From Prochlorococcus marinus XMU1406 (GTDB lineage Bacteria; Cyanobacteriota; Cyanobacteriia; PCC-6307; Cyanobiaceae): a stretch of DNA of 64,000 nt. The DNA lies in the NCBI RefSeq assembly GCF_017696055.1, contig NZ_JAAORG010000003.1, positions 372,001 to 436,000 on the forward strand, read 5' to 3'. The notes under the pieces were generated by a model. It made no database searches, was not told the origin of the DNA, and was given only the letters and a program-made list of their open reading frames with translations. Of this stretch, positions 38,816 through 47,991 are shown piece by piece (position 1 is the first letter of the stretch; each line of letters starts with the position of its first letter). Made by a program: the position numbers and the translations under genes.

Positions 38816-40264
38816 CTAATCAAAAGGTAGCATATAGTTAATTTGTTTTGAGGGTTGAATGTTTTGCAAAAGTAATCTTCCCCAGTTTCTTTTATTTGCT
38901 CTTCCATCTAGGATTATTAACTTACCTGAATTTCTTCTTAAAGGAGAAATAGATCTTTCAAGTTTAATTCTAGCTTGAGGAAGAAAGAAGTCTCTAAACC
39001 AATCTTGAGAAAGCTTCTTCTTATGAGAGACAGTAATTGCATTAATGGGTTCTGACATATTCGGAATCGGAAGTAAAGGAATGATAATTTGTTCTGGAAT
39101 TTGAATTAAATAAGAATTCATAATCCACCAGTCAAAACTAGAGCAAAGAATTTCATTTTTACCAGAGGGAATTGTCTCTAGCAATACTCTCTTCCCGTAA
39201 GTAGAAGCTAATTCTGTAGCAAGATTAGTTTTTAAATCAATATCATCAGACAACACTAAAGTTAAACCCTTTCTAAAAAGTATTAACTTTTTGCATTTGT
39301 CCAAGATTGAATTGGTAAAAAGAGGATTATTAGGAAGCAACTGTTTAGAGGGCATATATAAAGAAATCTTTTTCTCTTCAAAATTACTCTTAAAATTAAT
39401 AACCAAGTCAATATCTAAACTATGTTTTTTAAAATACATTTGGAAAAAATTATCTTTTCTCAATGTTGATAAAAAAACAAATTTATTATTTGAAAAAAAT
39501 TCCTTAATTTGAAAAAGTTCATCTATTGGCTGTAAATACAAATTCCAATCTAAATTTGTATCGTTTAACTTTACCCAGCATGCCCAACCTTGAGATAATG
39601 CTTTGTTGACACTTAAAAATTTATCAGAAAAAAAAGAATTTTCATGAAAAAAGTTTGACAAGAACCTAATTTCTTTTTCATTTAAATTGATATAACTATT
39701 TCCTAAGACCTTTCTCAAGAAGAACTTTTTCTTCAACGAATCATATACTTTTATAAATTTTTGATTGATTAATTCAAATTCTTTAAAATTTTTTGTCCAA
39801 TCCTTTTTAAGTAAAGAAATCCTAAAATGATTTTTTAAATCCTGTTTTATATCCTCAATTCCTGAATAAACTATTCGATGATTTCTAAGATTACGAGAAT
39901 TGGGATCATTAAGAAAATTTTGGATAGTTATCAAGTGAACATGATGATTTGCAAAAATAAATTGATCATTTTTCAAAATAAAATTAAAACCTAGATTTTT
40001 CAATGAATCAATCTGAAATTGGCTTATAAATTGGATTTTTTCTTTAGATAAAATAAAAGTTGAATCCTCTTCCTTTAAAAATAAAGAAATCAAAATTGGA
40101 GGTAACCAATCATAGCTAGAGAAAATTTCTGAATTAATTAGATAGGTAGAATCATTTTCAATACATTTGGAAACTATCCTCCCAAAAGAATATATGTGCT
40201 CCCAATTAATACTTTGATCTCTCAAAAAATTTTTCAAATATTGATGACTTAAAATTTCAAGCAT
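38816..40264 (-). CDS. DinG-like helicase relative lacking an ATP site
   Basis: A 482-residue protein. The C-terminal third (about 345-482) aligns by eye with the second helicase domain of DinG/XPD-type enzymes: LTLVLSDD, then FFLPQARIKLERSISPLRRN in place of the QGxGRLIR motif VI, and LIILDGRANKRNWGRLLL. The N-terminal part shows no Walker A (GxGKT) and no DEAH box. It is probably not an active helicase. It may be a structural or DNA-binding remnant conserved in this lineage. Its family placement is by pattern only. Confidence 0.6.
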   Translation of the reverse strand: MLEILSHQYLKNFLRDQSINWEHIYSFGRIVSKCIENDSTYLINSEIFSSYDWLPPILISLFLKEEDSTFILSKEKIQFISQFQIDSLKNLGFNFILKNDQFIFANHHVHLITIQNFLNDPNSRNLRNHRIVYSGIEDIKQDLKNHFRISLLKKDWTKNFKEFELINQKFIKVYDSLKKKFFLRKVLGNSYINLNEKEIRFLSNFFHENSFFSDKFLSVNKALSQGWACWVKLNDTNLDWNLYLQPIDELFQIKEFFSNNKFVFLSTLRKDNFFQMYFKKHSLDIDLVINFKSNFEEKKISLYMPSKQLLPNNPLFTNSILDKCKKLILFRKGLTLVLSDDIDLKTNLATELASTYGKRVLLETIPSGKNEILCSSFDWWIMNSYLIQIPEQIIIPLLPIPNMSEPINAITVSHKKKLSQDWFRDFFLPQARIKLERSISPLRRNSGKLIILDGRANKRNWGRLLLQNIQPSKQINYMLPFD

Positions 40265-40359
40265 TTATAATTAATTTAATTTCAAAAATATACAAAATTT
40301 ATGAACCTAATATACAAAAAATTGGTATCAATAAAAGAGGGTCTTGAATTAATTAATTT

Positions 40360-41199
40360 ATGAAAATTGGAATAGTAGGATTAGGATTAATTGGTGGTTC
40401 TTTAGGATTAAAACTCCAAAGTCTAAATCATACAATTTATGGAATAGCAAATAATGAATTTAATGAAAAAAAAGCTAAGGATAAAAAACTTGCAAATTTT
40501 ATTAGCTGTGATCTGAGCTTGTTAAAAAAATGTGAGCTAATAATTTTGGCATTGCCTATCAAAGATTTGATCAGTCCGTCGCAACAATTAGTAGCATCAA
40601 TACCTCAGGAAGCAATACTAACTGATGTCGGCTCTGTAAAAGAACCAATTGTAAATACATGGGAAAATTCACATCCTCTATTTATTGGATCTCATCCAAT
40701 GGCAGGAACAGAAAAAAAAGGAGTTGATTCAGGTTTTGAAGGTCTTTTTAAAAATGCAAAATGGATTATTACCCCAACACAAAATAGTGATTTAAATTCA
40801 GTCAGAACTATTTCCGAGCTCATAAAATCAATTGATTGTGAAATTTGCCAAGCTTCGCCAAAAGAGCATGATGAAGCAGTATCTCTAATTTCTCATTTGC
40901 CTATATTTTTAGCTTCTGCCCTCATAGAAACTGCGCAAACAAAAAATAATCAATCTTTATTAGATCTCTCGCAAAAATTAGCTGCTACAGGATTTGCTGA
41001 CACTTCGAGAGTTGGCGGAGGCAATGAACAACTAGGCTTAGATTTGGCTATTAATAATCAGATTAATGTTTTAAATTCCATTAATAATTTTAAAAATAAG
41101 CTGAATATACTGGAATCTCTTATTAAAGAAAAAAATTGGGATTTACTTTCTCAAAAACTTGCTGAAGCAAAAGAAAACAGACAAAATTTTATAAACTAA
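40360..41199 (+). CDS. tyrA: Prephenate/arogenate dehydrogenase
   Basis: TyrA makes the tyrosine precursor from prephenate or arogenate; cyanobacterial enzymes usually prefer arogenate and NADP. The 279 residues begin with the Rossmann motif GIVGLGLIGGSLG (3-15). Later motifs are TDVGSVK and GSHPMAGTEKKGVD, and SHLPIFLASALIE marks the helical domain. It is divergent from the DinG-like gene and overlaps the end of the convergent crtD-type gene by 11 bases. Confidence 0.95.
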   Translation: MKIGIVGLGLIGGSLGLKLQSLNHTIYGIANNEFNEKKAKDKKLANFISCDLSLLKKCELIILALPIKDLISPSQQLVASIPQEAILTDVGSVKEPIVNTWENSHPLFIGSHPMAGTEKKGVDSGFEGLFKNAKWIITPTQNSDLNSVRTISELIKSIDCEICQASPKEHDEAVSLISHLPIFLASALIETAQTKNNQSLLDLSQKLAATGFADTSRVGGGNEQLGLDLAINNQINVLNSINNFKNKLNILESLIKEKNWDLLSQKLAEAKENRQNFIN

Positions 41200-42694
41200 A
41201 ATTTTCTATACCTTTGGAAGCTAAAATTTGTCTTGAAACCATTAATGCAGACTGACTAACACCTGCAGTCCCCTCTCCTGGATAAATCGAATCTCCACAT
41301 AACCATAAACCTTCAAAAGGTGTCCTACTTGATAATCCAAATAAACCAAAAATATCTGGATTTTGACCAAGCCCGCCTACTATTCCATTAGGTCTTTTTG
41401 TCCATTTTTCAAAGCCCAATGGAGTTGCTAATTCTCTATGTAGCCATTTTTCAGGATCAATATCAAATTGACTTTCCAATTCAAGTGATATTTTTTTCAT
41501 GAAACCATTTTTTTTCTTTAAGTAAGTTTGTTTATCTAGATCAAACCAATCTTTAGTTTTGGTAAAGATACTGGCAATTAAAGTAACCTCACCTTTTGGC
41601 GCTCTTCCATCACCATCATCACTAATTGATACAAATAACGAACAAAATTCTTTTGAAACAAATTGATAATGATTAGAGAATGTTTTTTTAATATGTTCCT
41701 TTTTTAAGGCTGAATAAAAAACTACAGCTCCACTTGGATCAGGCAAATTATTAAGTCGATTTTTATAATTTTTTTTTCTTTCTAAAGGATCTTTCAAATG
41801 CTTGAGCAAAGATTGTGGAGGTGCGGTATAAATCACATCTTTTGCATGATAAATAAATGATTTTTTTTTCGAATTAGCAGATAGTTGCCAACACATATTT
41901 ACGTCGTCAAAAGTTATAGAATTGACTTCCTGTCCAAAAATTAAATTAACTCCAGTTTTAATTAATGAACTTTCTAATGATTCACTTAAAGACTGCATAG
42001 ATTTTTTAAGATGCCACAGACCATGTGGCTGTTGACACATCTGAAGAACAGTAGATCCATATAATGCTGCAGTACTATAAACGTCCTCTTGAGAATAAAG
42101 TTTTAATTGAAGATTTAAGAATTTAATCAAGCGCTCATTCTTGGATAATCCACATATCCGCAATAGATCAAAAATAGTAGATTTAAGTAAGATACCTGTG
42201 ACAAGGTTTGAAGGTACTAGTGCTTTGAGAAGTTGAGAAAAATCCCAAAAATTACTTATTGGTAATACAGGATTATTATTAGCAAATATCCAATTACTTT
42301 CATGTATTAGGGTACAAAGCTTCCAAAATCTTTGACTCCCAGGAAACTGCATTTCTCGTTCAGCAATCCATTTACTTTTTTCATACCAAATAGGTATAGG
42401 ATTACCACCATCATTTAAATCAACAATGCAAGCAGGGTCTAAAATTGTGGCTTCTGGGGATGGAATATCTAAAAAATTAAAAATTCTAGAATGTATTCCT
42501 CCCTTCTCTAAACCAGCAACCTGAGTTGCGCCAACATCGAAAGTATAATTCTTTCTTTTAAAAGTACCGGCACATCCTCCGGCTTGAGTATGAGATTCGA
42601 TTAAAGTCACTGATAAGCCTTGTTTTGATAAAATCGCTGCAGAAGTTAGTCCTGCTATACCGGCGCCTACAACAATAACTTCAGACTTTCTCAT
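41189..42694 (-). CDS. crtD: Carotenoid desaturase-like FAD enzyme (CrtD type)
   Basis: A 501-residue FAD-dependent oxidoreductase. The dinucleotide motif VVGAGIAGLTSAAIL (about 8-22) and the AGGCAGTF segment (about 38-45) are intact. The C-terminus ends LWLCGDSIYPGEGTAGVSQSAL, the family FAD signature. It most resembles the cyanobacterial C-3',4' desaturase group (CrtD), within the CrtI/CRTISO superfamily; a carotene isomerase cannot be excluded. Its start is 5 bp from the divergent kinase-like gene. Confidence 0.75.
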   Translation of the reverse strand: MRKSEVIVVGAGIAGLTSAAILSKQGLSVTLIESHTQAGGCAGTFKRKNYTFDVGATQVAGLEKGGIHSRIFNFLDIPSPEATILDPACIVDLNDGGNPIPIWYEKSKWIAEREMQFPGSQRFWKLCTLIHESNWIFANNNPVLPISNFWDFSQLLKALVPSNLVTGILLKSTIFDLLRICGLSKNERLIKFLNLQLKLYSQEDVYSTAALYGSTVLQMCQQPHGLWHLKKSMQSLSESLESSLIKTGVNLIFGQEVNSITFDDVNMCWQLSANSKKKSFIYHAKDVIYTAPPQSLLKHLKDPLERKKNYKNRLNNLPDPSGAVVFYSALKKEHIKKTFSNHYQFVSKEFCSLFVSISDDGDGRAPKGEVTLIASIFTKTKDWFDLDKQTYLKKKNGFMKKISLELESQFDIDPEKWLHRELATPLGFEKWTKRPNGIVGGLGQNPDIFGLFGLSSRTPFEGLWLCGDSIYPGEGTAGVSQSALMVSRQILASKGIENFSL

Positions 42695-42699
42695 TAAAA

Positions 42700-43578
42700 A
42701 TGCAAAAATTATCCTCTATTGAAATTAACGAAATTTGTGAAGAATTAGGTGAAACCTATCCAAAAAATATTGAACAAGTACATGGTGGTGATATTCATAG
42801 TGCCTGGCGAATAGAATTCTCAAACAAAAAGTTATTCCTTAAAAGAAACATCAGAAACAAAAAATTTCTCGAATTTGAAAAATATTGTCTTCTAGATTTG
42901 AGAAAATACATTAATCAAGAAAACTTAGTTATTCCAGAAGTTATTGCATATAAAAATATAAACAATATAGAAATTCTTTTAATTGAATGGATAGATATGC
43001 ATAACTTTGACCAAAAAAAGCTTGGAAAAGGTTTAGGTGAATTACATTTAAAATCAGCTGAATCTAATCCCAAAATGTTTGGTTTTCCAGTTGAGGGTTT
43101 TATCGGAACAACAGATCAGAAGAAAGGGTTGGAAGATAATTGGATAGATTGTTTTTTAAACTTAAGGATAATACCTCAACTATTAATTCTTAAATCAACG
43201 ACTTTAGATAAAGAAATTATAAATAAAGTTAAAGAAAAAATTAAATCAGAATTGCTGAATCACAATCCAATAAATGCTTTAGTTCATGGTGATTTGTGGT
43301 CAGGTAATGCAGGAATGGACAAAAGTGGAAAGGGGGTTATTTTTGACCCAGCATCTTGGTGGGCAGATAATGAAGTAGATATAGCTATGACAAAACTATT
43401 TGGAGGTTTTAGAAAAGAATTTTATGATGAATATCATAAAGTTTTTCCTATAAAAAACGGATTTGAAAAAAGAATTATTATTTATAATTTTTATCATATA
43501 TTGAACCATGCCAATATGTTTGGGGGGGGGTACTTAAAACAAGTTGAAGATTACATAAAAGCAATACTCAACATGTAA
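42700..43578 (+). CDS. Fructosamine kinase family protein
   Basis: A 292-residue protein of the aminoglycoside phosphotransferase/fructosamine-kinase fold. The nucleotide-binding start is VHGGDIHSAWRI. The Brenner-type catalytic loop is VHGDLWSGNAGMD (about 198-210), followed by FDPASWWADNEVDIAM. These enzymes phosphorylate sugar-amine adducts on proteins (deglycation). Near the C-terminus a G9 homopolymer (43522-43530) encodes GGG. It shares a 5-bp divergent gap with the crtD-type gene. Confidence 0.9.
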   Translation: MQKLSSIEINEICEELGETYPKNIEQVHGGDIHSAWRIEFSNKKLFLKRNIRNKKFLEFEKYCLLDLRKYINQENLVIPEVIAYKNINNIEILLIEWIDMHNFDQKKLGKGLGELHLKSAESNPKMFGFPVEGFIGTTDQKKGLEDNWIDCFLNLRIIPQLLILKSTTLDKEIINKVKEKIKSELLNHNPINALVHGDLWSGNAGMDKSGKGVIFDPASWWADNEVDIAMTKLFGGFRKEFYDEYHKVFPIKNGFEKRIIIYNFYHILNHANMFGGGYLKQVEDYIKAILNM

Positions 43579-43584
43579 TTTTAA

Positions 43585-43950
43585 CTAACCTAAATATGTC
43601 TTCTTAAGATTTTGTACCTTATCTAAAACAGCTTCACGGTTTTCGCTGGTACGAAGATTTTGCCAGCTCCATTGACCGACCACAATTACGCCTAGTAGTT
43701 CTAGTAAACCAGGGAGAATTGGGAAAAAGTTTATCGTGTCAATGACAACTTTAATTATTATCTGTGCTATTACGACAACAGCAATAATGCCTGCCGCCTT
43801 GCCGTACTTACCCATTTGAGTCCAATCAACATTACCAAGGGTTTCGTTGACTTTTCCCATAACATCAGAGTACTTCTCTGAAAAACTTTTGGTTTCTGAG
43901 CTTGTATCGGAGCCGGAGTCTTGGTTTGACTCTGGAGTGTTATCACTCAT
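43585..43950 (-). CDS. CAAD-domain (CURT1-like) membrane protein
   Basis: A 121-residue protein. The N-terminal 45 residues are acidic and Ser-rich. Two close transmembrane helices (about 55-75 and 78-95) and a short C-terminal amphipathic helix follow. This is the CAAD domain found in cyanobacterial tRNA synthetases and in the plant thylakoid-curvature protein CURT1. A thylakoid location is likely. Its ATG is at 43948-43950. Confidence 0.8.
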   Translation of the reverse strand: MSDNTPESNQDSGSDTSSETKSFSEKYSDVMGKVNETLGNVDWTQMGKYGKAAGIIAVVVIAQIIIKVVIDTINFFPILPGLLELLGVIVVGQWSWQNLRTSENREAVLDKVQNLKKTYLG

Positions 43951-44244
43951 GAATTCAGTAAACTTAATATATGAACCAGACAGTATCGGAAAAAACGTCT
44001 GTTGACTACCTTTTTGTTGTGCAAAATTCCGAACCGAAACAATTTGTATTTTTTTAGAAGCCTTGGTATATAGGGTTTCTGAAGATATTTAAGCTTAAAA
44101 TTGATTTATAAAAACTTCACATTATCGTCTAGTTCTAACAAAAACATTAATAAATAACTGTAATAAGAAAAATTTAAAAGGCTAAAATTTTTATTTTAAT
44201 TATTATGTTTTCATAGTTTAGCTCGCAAAAATTAAGGGATCGAA
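43951..44244. other. Intergenic region with a possible 28-codon ORF
   Basis: A 294-bp gap between the divergent CAAD gene and MoeB gene. A plus-strand frame at 43971-44057 encodes a 28-residue peptide (MNQTVSEKTS to QFVFF) without a visible ribosome site. The rest is AT-rich promoter-like sequence. No structured RNA is obvious to me. Confidence 0.3.
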
Positions 44245-45390
44245 ATGTCCAAAGATATCAAATTTAATTTCTTAAACTCTGATGAAGAAGAAAGATATCA
44301 AAAACATTTCACTCTCAAAGAGATAGGTTATGAGGGTCAACTATATCTTAAAAACAGCTCAGTATTATGCATTGGTGCAGGTGGGCTTGGGTCTTCCGTT
44401 TTGCTTTATTTAGCTGCAGCAGGAATTGGGAGAATTGGAATAGTTGATAACGATCAAGTTGAAAAGTCTAATCTCCAGCGACAGATAATTCATGAAACAA
44501 ATACTATTGGTAATCTTAAAATTGATTCTGCCAGGGAAAGAATTAAAAAATTCAATCCTAATTGTGAAATATTAACCTTTTCAAAGAGAATTAATCCTAA
44601 AAATGCTCTTGAATTAATAAAGGAGTTTGATGTTATTTGTGATTGCTCGGATAACTTTGGCACAAGATATTTAATAAATGATTCATGCCTGATATTAAAT
44701 AAACCCTTAGTCTTTGGAAGTGTACAAGGCTTTGAAGGGCAAGTGAGTGTTTTCAATTTATATAAAAATAGTCCTAATTTAAGAGACTTACTTCCAGAGT
44801 CTCCTTCAAAAAATGCTGCCCCTAGTTGTGCAGAATACGGGGTTGTGGGTGTTTCAACAGGTTTAATAGGAATTCTTCAGGTTAATGAAATTATCAAAAT
44901 AATTTTGAAAAAAGGTGAAATTTTAGATGGGAAGATGTTAATTTTTGATCTATTGAATATGAATATGAAAAAATTACATCTAAAAAGTGATCAGTTAAAT
45001 AAACGAATAAAAAATCTGTCTCAGTTTGAGAGCTTTTATTATAGTGATGAATATTGTGAGAAAAACGATACAATTAACAGTATTAATGCTAATGACTTTA
45101 ATATTTTATACAAAGCAAAACCCAACAAAATTCTTTTAATTGATGTTAGAGAAAATGAAGAATTTTCTACATCTGCAATAGAGGGATCTATCTCAATTCC
45201 CTTAAGTAATTTGAACCAAGAATCTGACTTAAAATTTATTCAAAAAGAAAGTTTAGATAAAGAGGTTTTCACTATATGTAAATCGGGGAAACGCTCTGAA
45301 AAAGCTTCAAGAATCTTGTCTAAATTCAAAATTCAGTCAAGATCTATTGAAGGCGGCATTGAAAAGGTAAAAAAAATATTGTGCAATTAA
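44245..45390 (+). CDS. moeB: MoeB/ThiF-type adenylyltransferase with rhodanese domain
   Basis: A 381-residue E1-like enzyme. Residues about 20-260 form the adenylyltransferase: CIGAGGLGSSV, DNDQVEKSNLQRQ and the SCAEYGVVGVSTG loop with the E1-type cysteine. Residues about 285-380 are a rhodanese domain with active-site Cys in CKSGKRSEKAS. Such proteins activate sulfur carriers for molybdopterin, thiamine or tRNA thiolation. The usual paired CxxC zinc motifs are missing. The gene starts well from an ATG with AGGGATCG upstream. Confidence 0.85.
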   Translation: MSKDIKFNFLNSDEEERYQKHFTLKEIGYEGQLYLKNSSVLCIGAGGLGSSVLLYLAAAGIGRIGIVDNDQVEKSNLQRQIIHETNTIGNLKIDSARERIKKFNPNCEILTFSKRINPKNALELIKEFDVICDCSDNFGTRYLINDSCLILNKPLVFGSVQGFEGQVSVFNLYKNSPNLRDLLPESPSKNAAPSCAEYGVVGVSTGLIGILQVNEIIKIILKKGEILDGKMLIFDLLNMNMKKLHLKSDQLNKRIKNLSQFESFYYSDEYCEKNDTINSINANDFNILYKAKPNKILLIDVRENEEFSTSAIEGSISIPLSNLNQESDLKFIQKESLDKEVFTICKSGKRSEKASRILSKFKIQSRSIEGGIEKVKKILCN

Positions 45391-45404
45391 TTTTTTAAGA
45401 ATAG

Positions 45405-46565
45405 TTAGTAATCTACACCTCTTTTCAAATCAACTCCTACATTTGCGTAATGCTTATGACAAACCATTTCAGAGTAAACATCAGCTAGTTCAAAATAGGA
45501 AGGTTCATTTTTACACCTCCCAGTAATTATAACTTCTGTATCTGCTGGTTTTTTTAAGAGCGTTTGATGTATTGATTCCACAGGCAACAACTCTAAATCA
45601 ACAGTTGGATTCAATTCATCTAAAATGATTGTTTTATACAAGCCCGACAAAATAGCAGCTTTAGCAATTTCCCATGCTCTTTCAGCCTCAACATAATCAA
45701 TTGGTTGTTGCTGACCTCTCCATACGATGGCATCTCTGCCTGAACGCAAATGATCTACTAAATGAGGGTAACTCTCTCTTAAAGCTTCTATGGCAGCATC
45801 TTCTGTATATCCATTTCCACCTTTTAACCACTGTAATATTAAAACTCTATGACTTTTATCTTGAGATATTCCTTTACCGATAGCTTGAAGAGCCTTACCG
45901 AGTGCACTTGTGGATTTACCTTTTCCTTCACCTGTATAAATCTCAATTCCACCATTAGAACTACTTTCTTTGGTTGGTTCTGATAAGTCTCCTATTAAAC
46001 GTGGTCTCATTTCTGAATGGAGTTGAGATATTCTTACCAAAGAGGGCGGGGCTGCCCTTCCAGTAATAATTATTTCTAATCCATCTGGACGATTTTGAAG
46101 AGAATCAACTACTTCATTGATATCAAGCATTCCTAAATCAAGAACTGGATTCAACTCATCGAGTACAACTACAGAATAAAGAGAACTAGCAATTGCGCCT
46201 TTAGCAATATTCCATCCTCTCTCTGCCTCACCAACATCAAACTTTGTCACTTGGTCAGCAGTAAAGAATTCAGATCTTCCTGTCCTTACATGGTCAATTA
46301 AATGTGGAAAGCCTCTTTGTAAAGCCTCTATAGCTGAATCCTCGTCATATGACCTCTCAGGGCCTTTTAAAAATCTTAGAAGTAAAACTCTTGACTGTCT
46401 TTTTTCGCATATTCCTAATCCTATTGTCCTGAGAACTACTCCCAATGCAGCCTGGCTTTTTCCCTTACCCTCTCCATCATAAATATGTAATTGACCTTTT
46501 GATCTCTCTTGACTGTCACTTGCTGTGACAATTCCAATTCCTCTATTTCTACTCGTATTCGTCAA
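45405..46565 (-). CDS. cobO: Cob(I)alamin adenosyltransferase (CobO-type), tandem duplicated
   Basis: A 386-residue protein with two CobA/CobO-like domains in series (about 24-195 and 205-386). Each has its own P-loop: GEGKGKSQA (31-39) and GEGKGKSTS (212-220). Each also has an LDELNP motif. The family attaches adenosyl to the cobalt of corrinoids, completing coenzyme B12 or its precursor. A usual CobO is about 200 residues, so this is an internal duplication. The window also carries CbiG-CobJ, so cobalamin synthesis is active. It is convergent with MoeB. Confidence 0.9.
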   Translation of the reverse strand: MTNTSRNRGIGIVTASDSQERSKGQLHIYDGEGKGKSQAALGVVLRTIGLGICEKRQSRVLLLRFLKGPERSYDEDSAIEALQRGFPHLIDHVRTGRSEFFTADQVTKFDVGEAERGWNIAKGAIASSLYSVVVLDELNPVLDLGMLDINEVVDSLQNRPDGLEIIITGRAAPPSLVRISQLHSEMRPRLIGDLSEPTKESSSNGGIEIYTGEGKGKSTSALGKALQAIGKGISQDKSHRVLILQWLKGGNGYTEDAAIEALRESYPHLVDHLRSGRDAIVWRGQQQPIDYVEAERAWEIAKAAILSGLYKTIILDELNPTVDLELLPVESIHQTLLKKPADTEVIITGRCKNEPSYFELADVYSEMVCHKHYANVGVDLKRGVDY

Positions 46566-46673
46566 TTGAACAAAATTAGTAAATTTAATCTAAGATATAG
46601 ATAAGAATATTATTAAAAATTTAATAATAAATTCAACCTATTCATAGGTAATTTGAATTTTAAAGTAATTAGC

Positions 46674-47498
46674 ATGTTCAATCAACTAGAAATTCTCTCT
46701 GATGAACAAAATGAAAAGCTTTATACAATTAGAAGATACATTAAGAATCTTGATAGTGTTTGTATTGCTTACTCCGGAGGAGTTGACAGTACACTAGTAG
46801 CATCATTGGCATTCGAGCAATTAGGTAGGAAAGCAATTGCTATAACTGGTATTTCTCCTGCATTAGCCAATACTCTTCGCCAAGAAGCAAGAAGGCAAGC
46901 AAAATGGATTGGAGTAAAGCATTTAGAAATTAAAACATCAGAATTAGAGCAATCAAGTTACACCAAAAATCCTAAGGATAGGTGCTTTGCATGCAAAAAA
47001 GAGCTACACAAACATACAACCTACCTCTCAAAAAAACTTAATTACAAGATTGTTTTAGATGGAGTCAATCTAGATGATCTTAAAGATTACAGACCAGGTA
47101 TACAAGCCTCAAAACAAGCAGGAGTTATCTCTCCCCTTGCAAAATTTAAAGTCTCAAAACAAGACATTAGGGATATATCAAGAGCATTGGGGTTTCCTTG
47201 GTGGGATAAACCTGCTCAACCTTGCTTATCATCAAGATTTCCTTATGGCCATGAAATAACTAGTGAAAGGCTAAAAATGGTTGAGAAAGCAGAAGAATAT
47301 CTTAAAGAATATGGATTATCAGAGGTTAGAGTTAGATGCCAAGGTTCAACTGCAAGAATAGAAATTCCCCAAGATGAATTAAATTATTTTTTTAGCAAAT
47401 ATAATTTTAGTGAGTTAGTTCAATATTTTTCTAATTTAGGATTTAATTGCACAAGTTTAGATCTTGAGGGACTAGTAAGCGGAAAATTAAATAGATAA
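46674..47498 (+). CDS. larE: ATP-dependent sulfur transferase LarE-like
   Basis: The ATG at 46674 gives 274 residues (MFNQLEILSDEQNEKL); a TTG 7 codons upstream is also open. The PP-loop AYSGGVDSTLVA is intact, and CFACKKEL holds the sacrificial cysteine region. LarE builds the nickel-pincer cofactor of lactate racemase; LarE-like proteins also serve other sulfur transfers. No lactate racemase gene is in this window, so the real substrate here is open. It is followed by convergent speD. Confidence 0.85.
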   Translation: MFNQLEILSDEQNEKLYTIRRYIKNLDSVCIAYSGGVDSTLVASLAFEQLGRKAIAITGISPALANTLRQEARRQAKWIGVKHLEIKTSELEQSSYTKNPKDRCFACKKELHKHTTYLSKKLNYKIVLDGVNLDDLKDYRPGIQASKQAGVISPLAKFKVSKQDIRDISRALGFPWWDKPAQPCLSSRFPYGHEITSERLKMVEKAEEYLKEYGLSEVRVRCQGSTARIEIPQDELNYFFSKYNFSELVQYFSNLGFNCTSLDLEGLVSGKLNR

Positions 47499-47504
47499 AT
47501 ATTC

Positions 47505-47939
47505 TCAAACAACCGTTCTGATCTGGTTAGAGACTGTTGAAGGTGGATTTCGTTCAATGACACGCAAAGAATGTTCTTTAGCCATCAAAGATTCAATTAA
47601 ATATTGACTAGCTAGTGCAGGCATCATATTTTGACCACATGTAAAAATATCGACTGCCGAATAATTAGATTCAGGCCAAGTATGTATTGAAATATGAGAT
47701 TCTGCCAGTAATGCAATTGCCGTAACCCCCTGAGGCTCAAATTTATTACTTATCAAATTCAAAACTGTTGCATTTGCCAATTTAGCAGCTCTATTTAAAA
47801 TACAACGCAAAAAGGATTCGTCATTTAATTTTTCGCGATCGCATCTATAAAGTTCCAACAAAAGGTGTTTACTTTGATGACTTAATTTTTGCTCATCACT
47901 TAACGAACTTAAAATTTGATTTTTTTTGTAGATTTCCAT
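47505..47939 (-). CDS. speD: S-adenosylmethionine decarboxylase proenzyme
   Basis: SpeD makes decarboxylated SAM for spermidine synthesis. The 144 residues include the self-cleavage site LLAESHISIHTWPE; S81 becomes the pyruvoyl group. The short prokaryotic class-1B form is expected at this size. The gene runs into recF on the same strand: 52 bp separate recF's stop from its start. Confidence 0.95.
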   Translation of the reverse strand: MEIYKKNQILSSLSDEQKLSHQSKHLLLELYRCDREKLNDESFLRCILNRAAKLANATVLNLISNKFEPQGVTAIALLAESHISIHTWPESNYSAVDIFTCGQNMMPALASQYLIESLMAKEHSLRVIERNPPSTVSNQIRTVV

Positions 47940-47991
47940 TTAAGAAATTTATATGAAATTAAAATTAGCTAAAAATCATGCCTTTTTTAAA

